Shown in pieces: positions 1-6,917 of a stretch of 20,939 nt of DNA (positions within the stretch are counted from its first letter, which is position 1; every line of letters starts with the position of its first letter). The stretch lies in the NCBI GenBank assembly GCA_043767025.1, contig JAYUHK010000146.1:1-20939 (forward strand). Direction: 5' to 3'. The translations under genes were made by a program, and so were the position numbers. Origin of the DNA: JAYUHK01 sp043767025. GTDB lineage: Bacteria > Bacteroidota > Bacteroidia > Chitinophagales > Saprospiraceae. The notes beneath the pieces are model-generated. The model had not been told where the DNA came from, did not search any database, and saw nothing but the letters and a program-made list of their open reading frames with translations.

Positions 1-6
1 TCCAAA

Positions 7-107
7 GGTTAAAACCATTGGCGACTAAATCGGTCATCGCTATGCGATTCCGATGTGCATAACAAATCGCATAGCGATGACCGACTTCGTTGTGTTGGGT
101 TTTAACC
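7..107. repeat. Nested inverted repeat (REP/MITE-like palindrome)
   Basis: Two perfect inverted repeats are nested. The outer arms are 10 bp (7-16 and 98-107, GGTTAAAACC with GGTTTTAACC). The inner arms are 20 bp (30-49 and 65-84) around a 15-nt loop. Each inner arm is itself a small quasi-palindrome, ATCGC-TAT-GCGAT at 36-48 and ATCGC-ATA-GCGAT at 66-78. The DNA or RNA could therefore form either one long hairpin or two short ones. The right outer arm also folds locally (94-101 with 104-111). No transposase is visible. The element lies just beyond the 3' end of the minus-strand gene at 182-922 and could double as its terminator, though it has no clean U tract. Confidence 0.8.
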
Positions 108-151
108 CAACCAACCCAACCCAAATAACCCAACCAACCAACCCAACCAAA
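104..151. repeat. CCAA/CCCAA low-complexity tract
   Basis: A strand-asymmetric run of AACC, CCAA and CCCAA units about 48 bp long. It starts in the right arm of the preceding inverted repeat and contains no G. The unit length alternates between 4 and 5, so it is an imperfect simple repeat, not a clean microsatellite. Confidence 0.8.
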
Positions 152-181
152 ATATATCCAATTTCCCACATTTTATAAAAA

Positions 182-922
182 TCAACAATTACAGCCACCT
201 TCTATTACTAAATTATTATTCTTTACAAAAAATTCAAATCTACAAGTTTCATTATTGTTAATAATAAATTTTTTGGCTGTTTTGTCATATTGGAATTCGT
301 AACCGCTAAACACAGTTTTTATAAAAATATAGCCTTCATAAAGGCTTAAATTAGGAAAAGTAAAAGTTTCTAAACCTCCTTCTTGTCCAACTTCCAGCGA
401 ATAGAATATGCTTTTATTGAAATATGTATTGAAACGTACTTTATAAGCCTCGCCCGCTCCCGCTTCGAGAAGTTTTTTAATTTCTTCTTCTCGCAAATAT
501 CTCTTTTTACCACCTTTAAAATCTATAAACTCCGTTTTACCTATTTTTCCTACGGACTTTTTTAGGTACGTTAATAAATAGTTATCTGCAGTTTTCTGTG
601 GCGCAATCAACCTCGACATATATCCGTCAAATACAAATCCTTCTTGGTCGCCGTATTTTACCAATAACCAAACGCTTTTTACCTTGAAATTTTTAAACTC
701 TTCTACTTCGTGCGCCACGATTATGCCAATATTGGACTGTACGATTACTTTCGTCCCGTAGGGCAAGGCAACCATTTTTTCGCTTTTCGCATCGGGTAAT
801 TTGCGCATATTCAATCCCGACAATGCCCAAACGTATATCGTGTCGCCTTCCTTGAAACGCGATTGTTGAGCAAAACAAATGGTTGTCAAAAACAACAATA
901 AAATCGCTAAATTACTTCTCAT
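182..922 (-). CDS. Secreted protein with bacterial SH3-like domain, function unknown
   Basis: 246 aa. Residues 1-18 form a signal peptide: a positive start (MRSN), a Leu/Ile-rich core and a probable cleavage site at CFA-QQ. Because the Cys is followed by FAQ and no lipobox is clear, a soluble periplasmic or secreted product is more likely than a lipoprotein. Residues about 25-105 resemble a bacterial SH3 (SH3_3-type) domain, with the typical GLNMRKLPDAKSEKMVALPYGTKV layout (shown here only in part) and a later GFVFDGYMSRL strand. Such domains usually bind peptidoglycan or peptides; that role is inferred. The C-terminal 130 residues match nothing I recognise and end in a Cys-rich tail (GGCNC). 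The gene lies 88 nt downstream of fni on the same strand, and the gap holds a run of 13 T. The ATG at 922 is the only good start. Confidence 0.75.
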   Translation of the reverse strand: MRSNLAILLLFLTTICFAQQSRFKEGDTIYVWALSGLNMRKLPDAKSEKMVALPYGTKVIVQSNIGIIVAHEVEEFKNFKVKSVWLLVKYGDQEGFVFDGYMSRLIAPQKTADNYLLTYLKKSVGKIGKTEFIDFKGGKKRYLREEEIKKLLEAGAGEAYKVRFNTYFNKSIFYSLEVGQEGGLETFTFPNLSLYEGYIFIKTVFSGYEFQYDKTAKKFIINNNETCRFEFFVKNNNLVIEGGCNC

Positions 923-1010
923 TTTACGGGTTCATTGAATGGGTTTTCAGATGTTTTGGGTCTGAACAATATTAAAGTATAATTTTTTTTTTTTTGATTC
1001 GTCACTCTAA

Positions 1011-2051
1011 CTATTTGACAGTCAGATAGTTATAAGCCAATTCTAATCCTTGTACTTGCGCACTGATGTAGCGGCGAAGGGTTGGGTAGTCGCCCTGTGC
1101 GTGTTGCAAAAAACCAGATGCCTGCCCATAAATGGCGGGCGTTTTGAGTTTTTTGATGCAATAAAAACCGTCCAAAAATGTTTTGATGCCTCCCGAAACG
1201 ATGATTTGGCGGCACTGTACTCGCTCTCCGAGTTCCAGCAAAAGTTCGTTTGTCAAGTCCGTCATCTCGTAGGCAGTATGCCCGATGTGCGCCAACTCGT
1301 TGAATATCAGTTGTTTCTGTTCGTCGCTGCGCAAGAGTTCCAATTTGGCAAAATTCGTTCCGCCGTTTGCCGCAAAATCTATTGCCGCCAGAGGTAGTTG
1401 CAGCAGCGCGCGCAAGCTCGCTTTTCCCATTCCCTGCCCAACTTCCTTGACTATAATCGGATAAGCAACGTGTTCCAAAACCGTTTTTATGGTGTCTATC
1501 GGTGCTTTTTTGAAGCGGTCGCCTTCGGGCTGTAGCCATTCTTGCATCGGATTGACGTGGATAATCAAACCGTCGGCTCTCAACTTTTTTACCATGTCAC
1601 TAATCAAGTGCAATTCATCTTTTTCTATCAATTCTTCCAACTGTGCAACCCCCAAATTTGCAAACAGAGGCATTTGGTCGCCCATCAACTCGCGCACGTC
1701 GAAGTCAGGCAAATATTCGTCGGAGTAAAGTAGCGAGCGGCAAGACCCAAGACCCATTCCCATTCCAAACTCGGCGCAAGCGCGCGCCAGATTTTGATTG
1801 ATAATACGGGCTTTTTGAGTGCCGCCAGTCATCGAAGAAACCCACATCGGTACTCGAAGTGTTTTGCCCAAAAACGGAATCGGAGCAATCGAACCACCGC
1901 CTGCCGCCGACGGGTGCGCCGCCAAAAGTGGCTCGTAATAAAAACGAGAATCCAAAGTAGGAGCTGCAATCTGCGACTGGAGTGCCAACTCTATATGGTC
2001 ACTTTTGCGTTCTACCGCCGTTGGGTCGTTATCGGATAAAAATTCTGGCAT
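1011..2051 (-). CDS. fni: Type 2 isopentenyl-diphosphate delta-isomerase (FMN-dependent)
   Basis: Interconverts isopentenyl and dimethylallyl diphosphate in the cytosol, supplying both building blocks for isoprenoids such as quinones and carotenoids. It is the flavin-dependent family, unrelated to the Nudix Idi1. Family motifs are visible in order: ERKSDHIELAL near the N-terminus, SSMTGGT, GMGMGLGSCR, the FANLG segment, HVNPMQEWLQPEGDRFK (substrate and Mg region), IIVKEVGQGM, and the FMN-phosphate segments AANGGTNFA and SGGIKTFLDGF, with IYGQASGFL near the end. The frame is open to a GTG at 2087. I prefer the ATG at 2051, which gives 346 aa beginning MPEFLSDNDPTAVERK, because the first 12 residues of the longer form are not family-like and fall partly in a dispersed repeat. 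The gene stands 180 nt from its upstream neighbour and probably has its own promoter. Confidence 0.93.
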   Translation of the reverse strand: MPEFLSDNDPTAVERKSDHIELALQSQIAAPTLDSRFYYEPLLAAHPSAAGGGSIAPIPFLGKTLRVPMWVSSMTGGTQKARIINQNLARACAEFGMGMGLGSCRSLLYSDEYLPDFDVRELMGDQMPLFANLGVAQLEELIEKDELHLISDMVKKLRADGLIIHVNPMQEWLQPEGDRFKKAPIDTIKTVLEHVAYPIIVKEVGQGMGKASLRALLQLPLAAIDFAANGGTNFAKLELLRSDEQKQLIFNELAHIGHTAYEMTDLTNELLLELGERVQCRQIIVSGGIKTFLDGFYCIKKLKTPAIYGQASGFLQHAQGDYPTLRRYISAQVQGLELAYNYLTVK

Positions 2052-2074
2052 AAAAGAATGAATATTATTGAGAA

Positions 2075-2182
2075 TAAGTTCATGCACTTAAATAGATGAC
2101 ATTTAATGTTAGACATAATTCGTTGATTTTCAATAGTTTATGATGACTCAAAATTAAAAACTAAAAACTTACAACTACTTAT
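2075..2182. repeat. 108-bp dispersed repeat, copy 1 (second copy at 6650-6757)
   Basis: Aligned by eye without gaps to 6650-6757 in the same orientation, with 5 mismatches in 108 bp (about 95% identity). It fills most of the gap between fni and the BatA-like gene, so it supplies the fni upstream region. It shows no open frame, and the two copies share no larger flanking block. The stretch just to its left (GAATGAA at the same spacing) is also weakly similar to copy 2. Confidence 0.9.
2149..2156 (-). promoter_or_regulatory. Candidate fni -7 promoter element inside the 108-bp repeat
   Basis: On the minus strand this reads TAATTTTG, an exact match to the Bacteroidota TAnnTTTG -7 motif, about 95 nt before the fni start. 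No TTTG/TTG lies at the usual 19-21 nt upstream spacing; the nearest is 15 nt away. The same octamer is preserved in the second repeat copy at 6724-6731. Confidence 0.35.
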
Positions 2183-2230
2183 CATTAATAAATGAAGAAA
2201 AAAAGTCACAAAATCAAGAAAAAATGTTTT

Positions 2231-4267
2231 TTATACTTTCCAAAACCGCAACAATAAAGTTTCTAAACCCAAAAAAAGAAGCGCAAAAATCAGACACCAT
2301 TTCCAAAGTACGATGCCTTGATTGCGGTCGCTGACTACATTCGTAAAGTTAGCTTCGGCGCGACTGTCCATAACAGCCAAGTTTTTGCGCGCAAAATTTT
2401 GTAATTCTTTCTCCGAAAAATAATCCAACGCGGACTCGCGGCGGTCATAATTGAACGCAAATTTTGACAAAACAGAGTCTTGCTTGAACATCAAGTCATA
2501 AAAATCAGCTTCTTTTATCTGGTTTTGGACACTCATTGTGAGCTTCGAGCCGAGCAATTTTTGTTCGGGAATAAACTCGCCTGTCTTACTTTTGAGTCGG
2601 TAGTTCGTTTCGCCGCCGTCCGCCGCAATGTTCACATTATCCGTTTCTAAAGACACATCTTTTCCAATAAAGTACGAAATTTGGCGGTTCTGTGCCGACG
2701 AAATCGCCATCTTGTAGAGCATCGGAATAAAAATCTCGCCGTTTCGCACCAGATTGCTGTATTGCTCGTCCAACGGTGCAGAGCAAACGTAAAGATTTCC
2801 TTTGTCCGCTCGGTATTTACTCAAAAAAGTGCTGCCGTCCCGATAGGTCAAAAGTTTTTCGACGGCTCGAAATTCATTAATTTTAAAATTACCTTTTGTG
2901 ACAGGCAATTTTACATTAGAATTATTTTTTTCAAAAACATCTTTGAACACAAACTCCTCCGAGTTGAGGCTTTCGACTTCTCGTTGTTGCGCCTCAAAAC
3001 TACTAAAATCATTGGCTTGGAACGATGTGAAAAAATTTCTGTACGAAGTCAAATCAGAAGCATTGCCTGACGGAAATAACATCACATTGCCGCCATTTTT
3101 GGAATATTGCAAAAGCTCCGCGCCTAAACCCGACGAAATAGTATTGAGCTCATTCAGAATAATGAGTCGGAAAGTGGATAGTTTGGAATAGTCCAAATTG
3201 CGGCTCGAAAGACTCGTCACTTTGAAAGCTCCCGCTCCCGCAAAAGCCGACTCCATGAATTTATTGGGCGTATTTTCGTTGATAATCAACACATTAATTT
3301 CTTTTGGGACTTCAAAAGAAAACAAATATTTGTCATCAAATTGGACTGGAAAGTCGGTAATCGAAAGTTCTGCCTCGTGCCAGCCCGTGCGCAAAATACT
3401 CATTTTGACCGTATCTGTGCGCGACGAGCGAGCGGGAATCTCGAAACTGCCCACTGGTTTTGCCTGTCCGTCATAGCGCAGCGCAAGGCGTATATCTTTG
3501 GCAACTTCGTTGCTGTGGTTGCTCATTCGTACCAGCAATGGGTTGATTTGGTTGGGCAGCGGAACAGGCGACTCAAACCAGCAGGAGTCAATACTGATGT
3601 TTTTCTCTTGCACTGCTTGAAGTGGTACGAGGTTAATATCGAGCAAAGTATCTTTAAAATTTGCCAAATCTGTGACATTTTTTTGGAAGTCAGAAATGAT
3701 GAAAGCCGTTTTCAAATCTTTGGCAGCGGTGTTCAGCACTTGCTGTTGGCGTTGCAAAACTTTAGAAAAAAGCTGTGTAGCAGGAGATACTTTTATTTCT
3801 TCTATCAGATTGAGCGCGTCATCTTTACTCACCAAACGCTGGTGTCTGCCTTCAAAGTCGTTGGTCAAAATCTGAAAACGGTCGTCGGCAGCGTAGGCTT
3901 TTACGATTTCGCGAGCGCGCTGTTTTGCTTTCTCTACGAGCGGAGCTTCTTCACTCAAAGCACTCATACTGAACGAGTTATCTACAAAAACGCTCACCGC
4001 TTGCTCTCCTTGCTTGACCTCATTTTTTGACTTAATGAAAGGCTGCACGAATCCCAACACCAACGCCAGCAACGCCAAACACCGAGCCGCCAGCACCAAC
4101 AGATTGCGCAGCTTGGAGCGCGCGCTTGTTTCCTCTTTCACCTCTTTGAGAAAGCGGACGTTGGTAAAATAAACCTGCTTGAATCGTCTGAAATAAAAAA
4201 GATGAATCAAAATCGGCACTGCCACAGCAAGGGCAGCCCAAAAAAACCAAGGGAATAAAAATTGCAT
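2231..4267 (-). CDS. BatA-like membrane protein with von Willebrand factor A-type domain
   Basis: 678 aa. The N-terminus carries the BatA/aerotolerance-type double-membrane domain: helix about 6-26, a short positive loop with FYFRRFKQVYFTNVRFL, and a second helix about 55-76. A VWA-like domain follows, beginning VSVFVDNSFSMSA, with a MIDAS DxSxS motif at D96, S98 and S100. A long beta-rich region comes next, and a C-terminal helix (about 651-675) ends the chain in RFWKV. The large middle part would lie on one side of the membrane with both ends anchored. The family is common in Bacteroidota, and its members are usually annotated only as BatA or VWA proteins; the molecular role is unknown. It lies 49 nt downstream of the PIN-like gene and may share its transcript. 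The Bat operon partners (MoxR ATPase, BatB) are not in this window. Confidence 0.85.
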   Translation of the reverse strand: MQFLFPWFFWAALAVAVPILIHLFYFRRFKQVYFTNVRFLKEVKEETSARSKLRNLLVLAARCLALLALVLGFVQPFIKSKNEVKQGEQAVSVFVDNSFSMSALSEEAPLVEKAKQRAREIVKAYAADDRFQILTNDFEGRHQRLVSKDDALNLIEEIKVSPATQLFSKVLQRQQQVLNTAAKDLKTAFIISDFQKNVTDLANFKDTLLDINLVPLQAVQEKNISIDSCWFESPVPLPNQINPLLVRMSNHSNEVAKDIRLALRYDGQAKPVGSFEIPARSSRTDTVKMSILRTGWHEAELSITDFPVQFDDKYLFSFEVPKEINVLIINENTPNKFMESAFAGAGAFKVTSLSSRNLDYSKLSTFRLIILNELNTISSGLGAELLQYSKNGGNVMLFPSGNASDLTSYRNFFTSFQANDFSSFEAQQREVESLNSEEFVFKDVFEKNNSNVKLPVTKGNFKINEFRAVEKLLTYRDGSTFLSKYRADKGNLYVCSAPLDEQYSNLVRNGEIFIPMLYKMAISSAQNRQISYFIGKDVSLETDNVNIAADGGETNYRLKSKTGEFIPEQKLLGSKLTMSVQNQIKEADFYDLMFKQDSVLSKFAFNYDRRESALDYFSEKELQNFARKNLAVMDSRAEANFTNVVSDRNQGIVLWKWCLIFALLFLGLETLLLRFWKV

Positions 4268-4316
4268 ATATTAAATTAAAAATCGTCTGTCGTCGTGGAT
4301 AAAAATCACTAAATTT

Positions 4317-4838
4317 TTAGTGTAATTTTTCAATTTTATAATATTTTTCTAAAAAGACTTCCAAAAGACATACCTCAAAGTCTGCATCGTCTTTCATGTG
4401 TTTTTGCAGCCTTTTGTCGGTCGTCATCACTATGATTTTGCTTTCTGTGTGTTGTGCGGCTTCAAACAAGTACGTATCGCTATAAAAGTTGTATTTTCTT
4501 TGGACTTCTGCTACGTCCAGCTCCAAAAGTCGTTTGGTAGTAGCCGAAAACTCTATCAAATCAGAATCGTAAATTTGTCTGCAACGCTCCGAATTTTCTA
4601 ATACCGTTGCGATAAAAAACTTAAAAAGTTTTCTGCTTTTCGGATAGTCCCCAAACTCGTCGCTGTATTTGAGTATTTTTGCTACAAAAGGACTGCCATT
4701 TCTTACGAGCAATAAGTCATTTTTTTGCTCAAAATTGTACAAAAAATCTTGTGCAAGGCGATGATTGAGTTCGGAGTTTCCTTTTGCTTCTGCAGGTCGC
4801 AAATATTCTGGAAACCATTCATTGATAACAAAATCCAT
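4317..4838 (-). CDS. Small PIN-like protein, putative nuclease partner of the adjacent ATPase
   Basis: 173 aa, no signal peptide or membrane segment. I do not recognise a named family with certainty. The arrangement of acidic residues is PIN-like: D2 at the very N-terminus with N6 and E7 (MDFVINEW), a central acidic helix (SDEFGDY, residues 59-64), then YSDTYLFEAA with D121 and E126, and a strand plus acidic residue in IIVMTTDKRLQKH with D141. The last two segments are the strongest, resembling the DxxLxxxA helix and the TxDxxL strand-loop of PIN nucleases. If active it would be a metal-dependent RNase or DNase. It starts 5 nt after the ATPase stop, so the two are probably translated together. 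The ATG at 4838 is the natural start. The PIN call is an inference; an alpha/beta domain of other function is possible. Confidence 0.5.
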   Translation of the reverse strand: MDFVINEWFPEYLRPAEAKGNSELNHRLAQDFLYNFEQKNDLLLVRNGSPFVAKILKYSDEFGDYPKSRKLFKFFIATVLENSERCRQIYDSDLIEFSATTKRLLELDVAEVQRKYNFYSDTYLFEAAQHTESKIIVMTTDKRLQKHMKDDADFEVCLLEVFLEKYYKIEKLH

Positions 4839-4843
4839 GCGTT

Positions 4844-6061
4844 CTATTCGGTAATATTGAATAATTTTTTAAGATTATTCAGTTCAGTTTCATAAAAATT
4901 TTTCAATCCACCTTTTATTTGCCCGTGTTCATTGATGGGTTGATATTCTAATTTGGTCGTATCTTTTTCTTTTTTCAAAAAATAAACCTTTACGTCGTCA
5001 GCTGCAATATTTTTTTCTTCCACGTTGGTCATCAAGGCAGTCACCAAATTTTCGCTGTGCGTCGAAAGCAGAAACTGCTTTCTTTCTTTTTCACAAATTT
5101 CAATCATCACCGTTACCAACTTATCAATCATACTCGGATGCAGATGGATTTCTGGTTCGTCAATGCAGACCAAACGAATATCGGGGCGCAAGGCTTTGGT
5201 CAAAATGACCACCAACTGCCCAATGCCGTAGCCTTCATTCACGAGGTCATTCACGAATCCTGTTTCGAGGTCGCACACTTGCAATCGAAAGCTGCCATAC
5301 GAAGGCACCAACGGGAGGACGCTGAACGATTTATTTACAATTTTCCCCAAATAATACGATACTTTGGCTTCTAATTTTCTATCGCGAGCCAACAAAACTG
5401 CCAGTTCTTTTTCGGTATAAATATTTTCATTTATCGGAATATCTGAATAAACAAACTGCGAAAAACCTCTTTGTATCGGGACAAAATCAACACTTGTCTG
5501 AAAAAAAGAGTATGGAGTCATAAACTCTAAAAAAAGGCGAATTTCTTTGTCCACCTTCAGTGCACTATCAATCGCATGGGCGAATAATCCATTCCAAACG
5601 AACATTTTTCTTTGATTATCTGGATTAGTTATTGCAGTAAAGTTATTTCCATTAATGGGGAAATTAATATCAGTTTTTAAACCATAAGTTGGGTTTGCAG
5701 CGATGCGCGTCAATGCTTTAGTTCTATTGCACTCCAAGTCAAAAGCTACACTTGTTTTTGTTGCAAAATCATTGGGATAATAAATCATATTCGCATTTAT
5801 TTTCACTCCAATTTTCATCATTCGCTGTGTTTCTCTCCTAAAAATTATCTCATCGAACCCACCCAGATTGATATAAAAAGGCGTAAGCACTTCGTCCAAC
5901 TGCCGATTTGCATTTTGCATCAGGTTTTTCAGAACCATCAGGGCGTACAAAAAGCTCGACTTGCCAGAGTTGTTTGCTCCGGTCAAAACCGTAATTTTTC
6001 CCAAGTCCAACGATTCATTTTCGATGCTCCGAAAATTATTTAGAGTTATTTGTTGCAGCAT
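4844..6061 (-). CDS. AAA/SMC-like ATPase (AAA_21 type with DUF3696-like C-terminus)
   Basis: 405 aa, cytosolic, no membrane segments. It starts with the RecF/SMC-like LNNFRSIENESLDL strand and a Walker A GANNSGKSS (residues 28-36). An insertion of about 220 residues follows, then an ABC-signature-like NEGYGIGQLV (275-284), Walker B VCIDEPE (298-304) with the IHLHP extension, and an H-loop STHSENL with H335. The last 60 residues (KVYFLKKEKD...QPINEHGQIKGG) resemble the DUF3696 tail found on this ATPase type. All ATPase motifs look intact. No TOPRIM nuclease domain follows, which separates it from OLD nucleases. It lies 20 nt after rbfA and 5 nt before the PIN-like gene. ATPases of this class often pair with a small nuclease or toxin in phage-defence modules; that role here is inferred from organisation only. 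Confidence 0.88.
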   Translation of the reverse strand: MLQQITLNNFRSIENESLDLGKITVLTGANNSGKSSFLYALMVLKNLMQNANRQLDEVLTPFYINLGGFDEIIFRRETQRMMKIGVKINANMIYYPNDFATKTSVAFDLECNRTKALTRIAANPTYGLKTDINFPINGNNFTAITNPDNQRKMFVWNGLFAHAIDSALKVDKEIRLFLEFMTPYSFFQTSVDFVPIQRGFSQFVYSDIPINENIYTEKELAVLLARDRKLEAKVSYYLGKIVNKSFSVLPLVPSYGSFRLQVCDLETGFVNDLVNEGYGIGQLVVILTKALRPDIRLVCIDEPEIHLHPSMIDKLVTVMIEICEKERKQFLLSTHSENLVTALMTNVEEKNIAADDVKVYFLKKEKDTTKLEYQPINEHGQIKGGLKNFYETELNNLKKLFNITE

Positions 6062-6081
6062 AATTTTAGGGAACTAATTTT

Positions 6082-6492
6082 TCAATTTTCAGCTTCTTCT
6101 TCCTCGCTTTCCTCTTCTTCTTCTTCGCTGCCCATTTGATTGTCCTCGTGCAACTTATCGAATATCGTTTGGATTCGATACATTTCGTCGAGCGTGTCGT
6201 CGAGGTGAAAAAATATATCGGGGATTACGCGCACGTGCTTCCGAATCCGCGCCCCAAGTGCCTGCCGCAAACGGACGGTTTCTTCCCGCAACAGCAGCAC
6301 GGGAACTTGCTTGTCTTCGATGTTGTAAACGCTCAAATATATTTTTGCTACCATCAAATCGGGCGACATTTTTACCTCCGTCACCGTCACCAAAGCTGCC
6401 GTACCGTAGATGTACGAGCCTTCTTGCTGCAAGATGAATCCAAAATTGCGCTTCACCATTTCCGCCACTTGGCGTTGTCTTTTTGTTTCCAT
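6082..6492 (-). CDS. rbfA: 30S ribosome-binding factor A
   Basis: 136 aa. RbfA binds the free 30S subunit near the 5' end of 16S rRNA and is needed for late maturation and cold growth. Family features are the N-terminal helix METKRQRQVAEMVKRNFGFIL, cut here to its start METKRQRQVAEMV, the KH-type strand VTVTEVKMSPDLMVAKIYLSVY (core VTEVKMSPDL), and RIRKHVRVIPDIFFHLDDTLDEMYRI (core VIPDIFFHLDD) with the helix that closes the fold. Residues about 120-136 are an unusually acidic tail, almost all Glu with a few Ser. The gene heads a minus-strand run and has its own promoter at 6541-6571, 48 nt upstream of the ATG. Confidence 0.95.
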   Translation of the reverse strand: METKRQRQVAEMVKRNFGFILQQEGSYIYGTAALVTVTEVKMSPDLMVAKIYLSVYNIEDKQVPVLLLREETVRLRQALGARIRKHVRVIPDIFFHLDDTLDEMYRIQTIFDKLHEDNQMGSEEEEEESEEEEAEN

Positions 6493-6540
6493 CTCTTGTA
6501 TTTTATAGAAAATGACGAAATATTTAGTACTTTAAGCCTG

Positions 6541-6571
6541 CAAAATTAAGGAAAAAGTAGCGGCTTATCAA
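6541..6571 (-). promoter_or_regulatory. Bacteroidota-type promoter for rbfA
   Basis: On the minus strand, TTG (6569-6571) is separated by 20 nt from TAATTTTG (6541-6548), matching the TTG-N19-21-TAnnTTTG pattern. Transcription would start about 40 nt before the rbfA ATG. Confidence 0.65.
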
Positions 6572-6603
6572 TTTTTTATTTCTCCAAACGCCTTTTTTTT
6601 TCA

Positions 6604-6611
6604 TATTTTTG
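6604..6611 (+). promoter_or_regulatory. Candidate recG -7 promoter element
   Basis: TATTTTTG followed by CA is an exact TAnnTTTG match, 306 nt before the recG start and divergent from the rbfA promoter. I see no -33 TTG at the right spacing. If it is used, the whole repeat element at 6627-6894 is transcribed in the recG leader. Confidence 0.5.
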
Positions 6612-6626
6612 CAAAAAATAATCAGC

Positions 6627-6894
6627 AAGAGAATGAAGAAAAAGTAAAGTAAGTTCCTGCACTTAAACAGATGACATTTAATATTCGACATAATTCGTTG
6701 ATTTTCAATAGTTTATGATGACTCAAAATTAAAAACTAAAAACTTATAACTACTTATTCAGATTTTTCCAATCAATTCAAACAATAACAAGGCATTTTTG
6801 AGGCGCAACGCAGGGCGTTGAAATGAAAAAATAACGCAATGATTGGTTGTAATTTAGCCGAAAAAATGGGTAATTTATTTTAGACGCGTTCCTT
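6627..6894 (+). repeat. Intergenic repeat element, copy A (long form, about 268 bp)
   Basis: The left end resembles AAGGAATGAAGAAAAAATAA, and the right end is TTTATTTTAGACGCGTTCCT. The ends can pair as AGGAA/TTCCT and AAATAA/TTATTT with an internal mismatch loop. Positions about 6761-6894 align with the reverse complement of 9790-9925 at roughly 85% identity, including a conserved hairpin CAACGC-AGG-GCGTTG at 6806-6820. Between the left end and that block sits a 108-bp module (6650-6757) that copy B lacks. The element ends 23 nt before the recG ATG. No open frame or transposase is present. The region 6493-6917 holds only this element and the two promoters. Confidence 0.8.
6650..6757. repeat. 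108-bp dispersed repeat, copy 2 (first copy at 2075-2182)
   Basis: Same strand as copy 1, about 95% identical, with no gaps. Here it lies inside element A, between its left end and the block shared with element B. It looks like an insertion into that element, or a module that element B has lost. The minus-strand TAATTTTG octamer is kept at 6724-6731. Confidence 0.9.
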
Positions 6895-6917
6895 AACTAA
6901 AATTTTTGGCTTTTGAA

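Noticed and set aside
104..151. CCAAC units as a CRISPR array
   Set aside because: Units are 4-5 bp and contiguous, with no spacers and no cas genes nearby.
2052..2087. N-terminal extension of fni from a GTG
   Set aside because: The extra 12 residues are not family-like and partly fall in the 108-bp repeat; the ATG at 2051 gives the expected start.
4307..4322. CACTAAA/TTTAGTG palindrome after the PIN-like gene as a terminator
   Set aside because: The 7-bp AT-rich stem with a 2-nt loop is too weak, and the next gene follows closely on the same strand.
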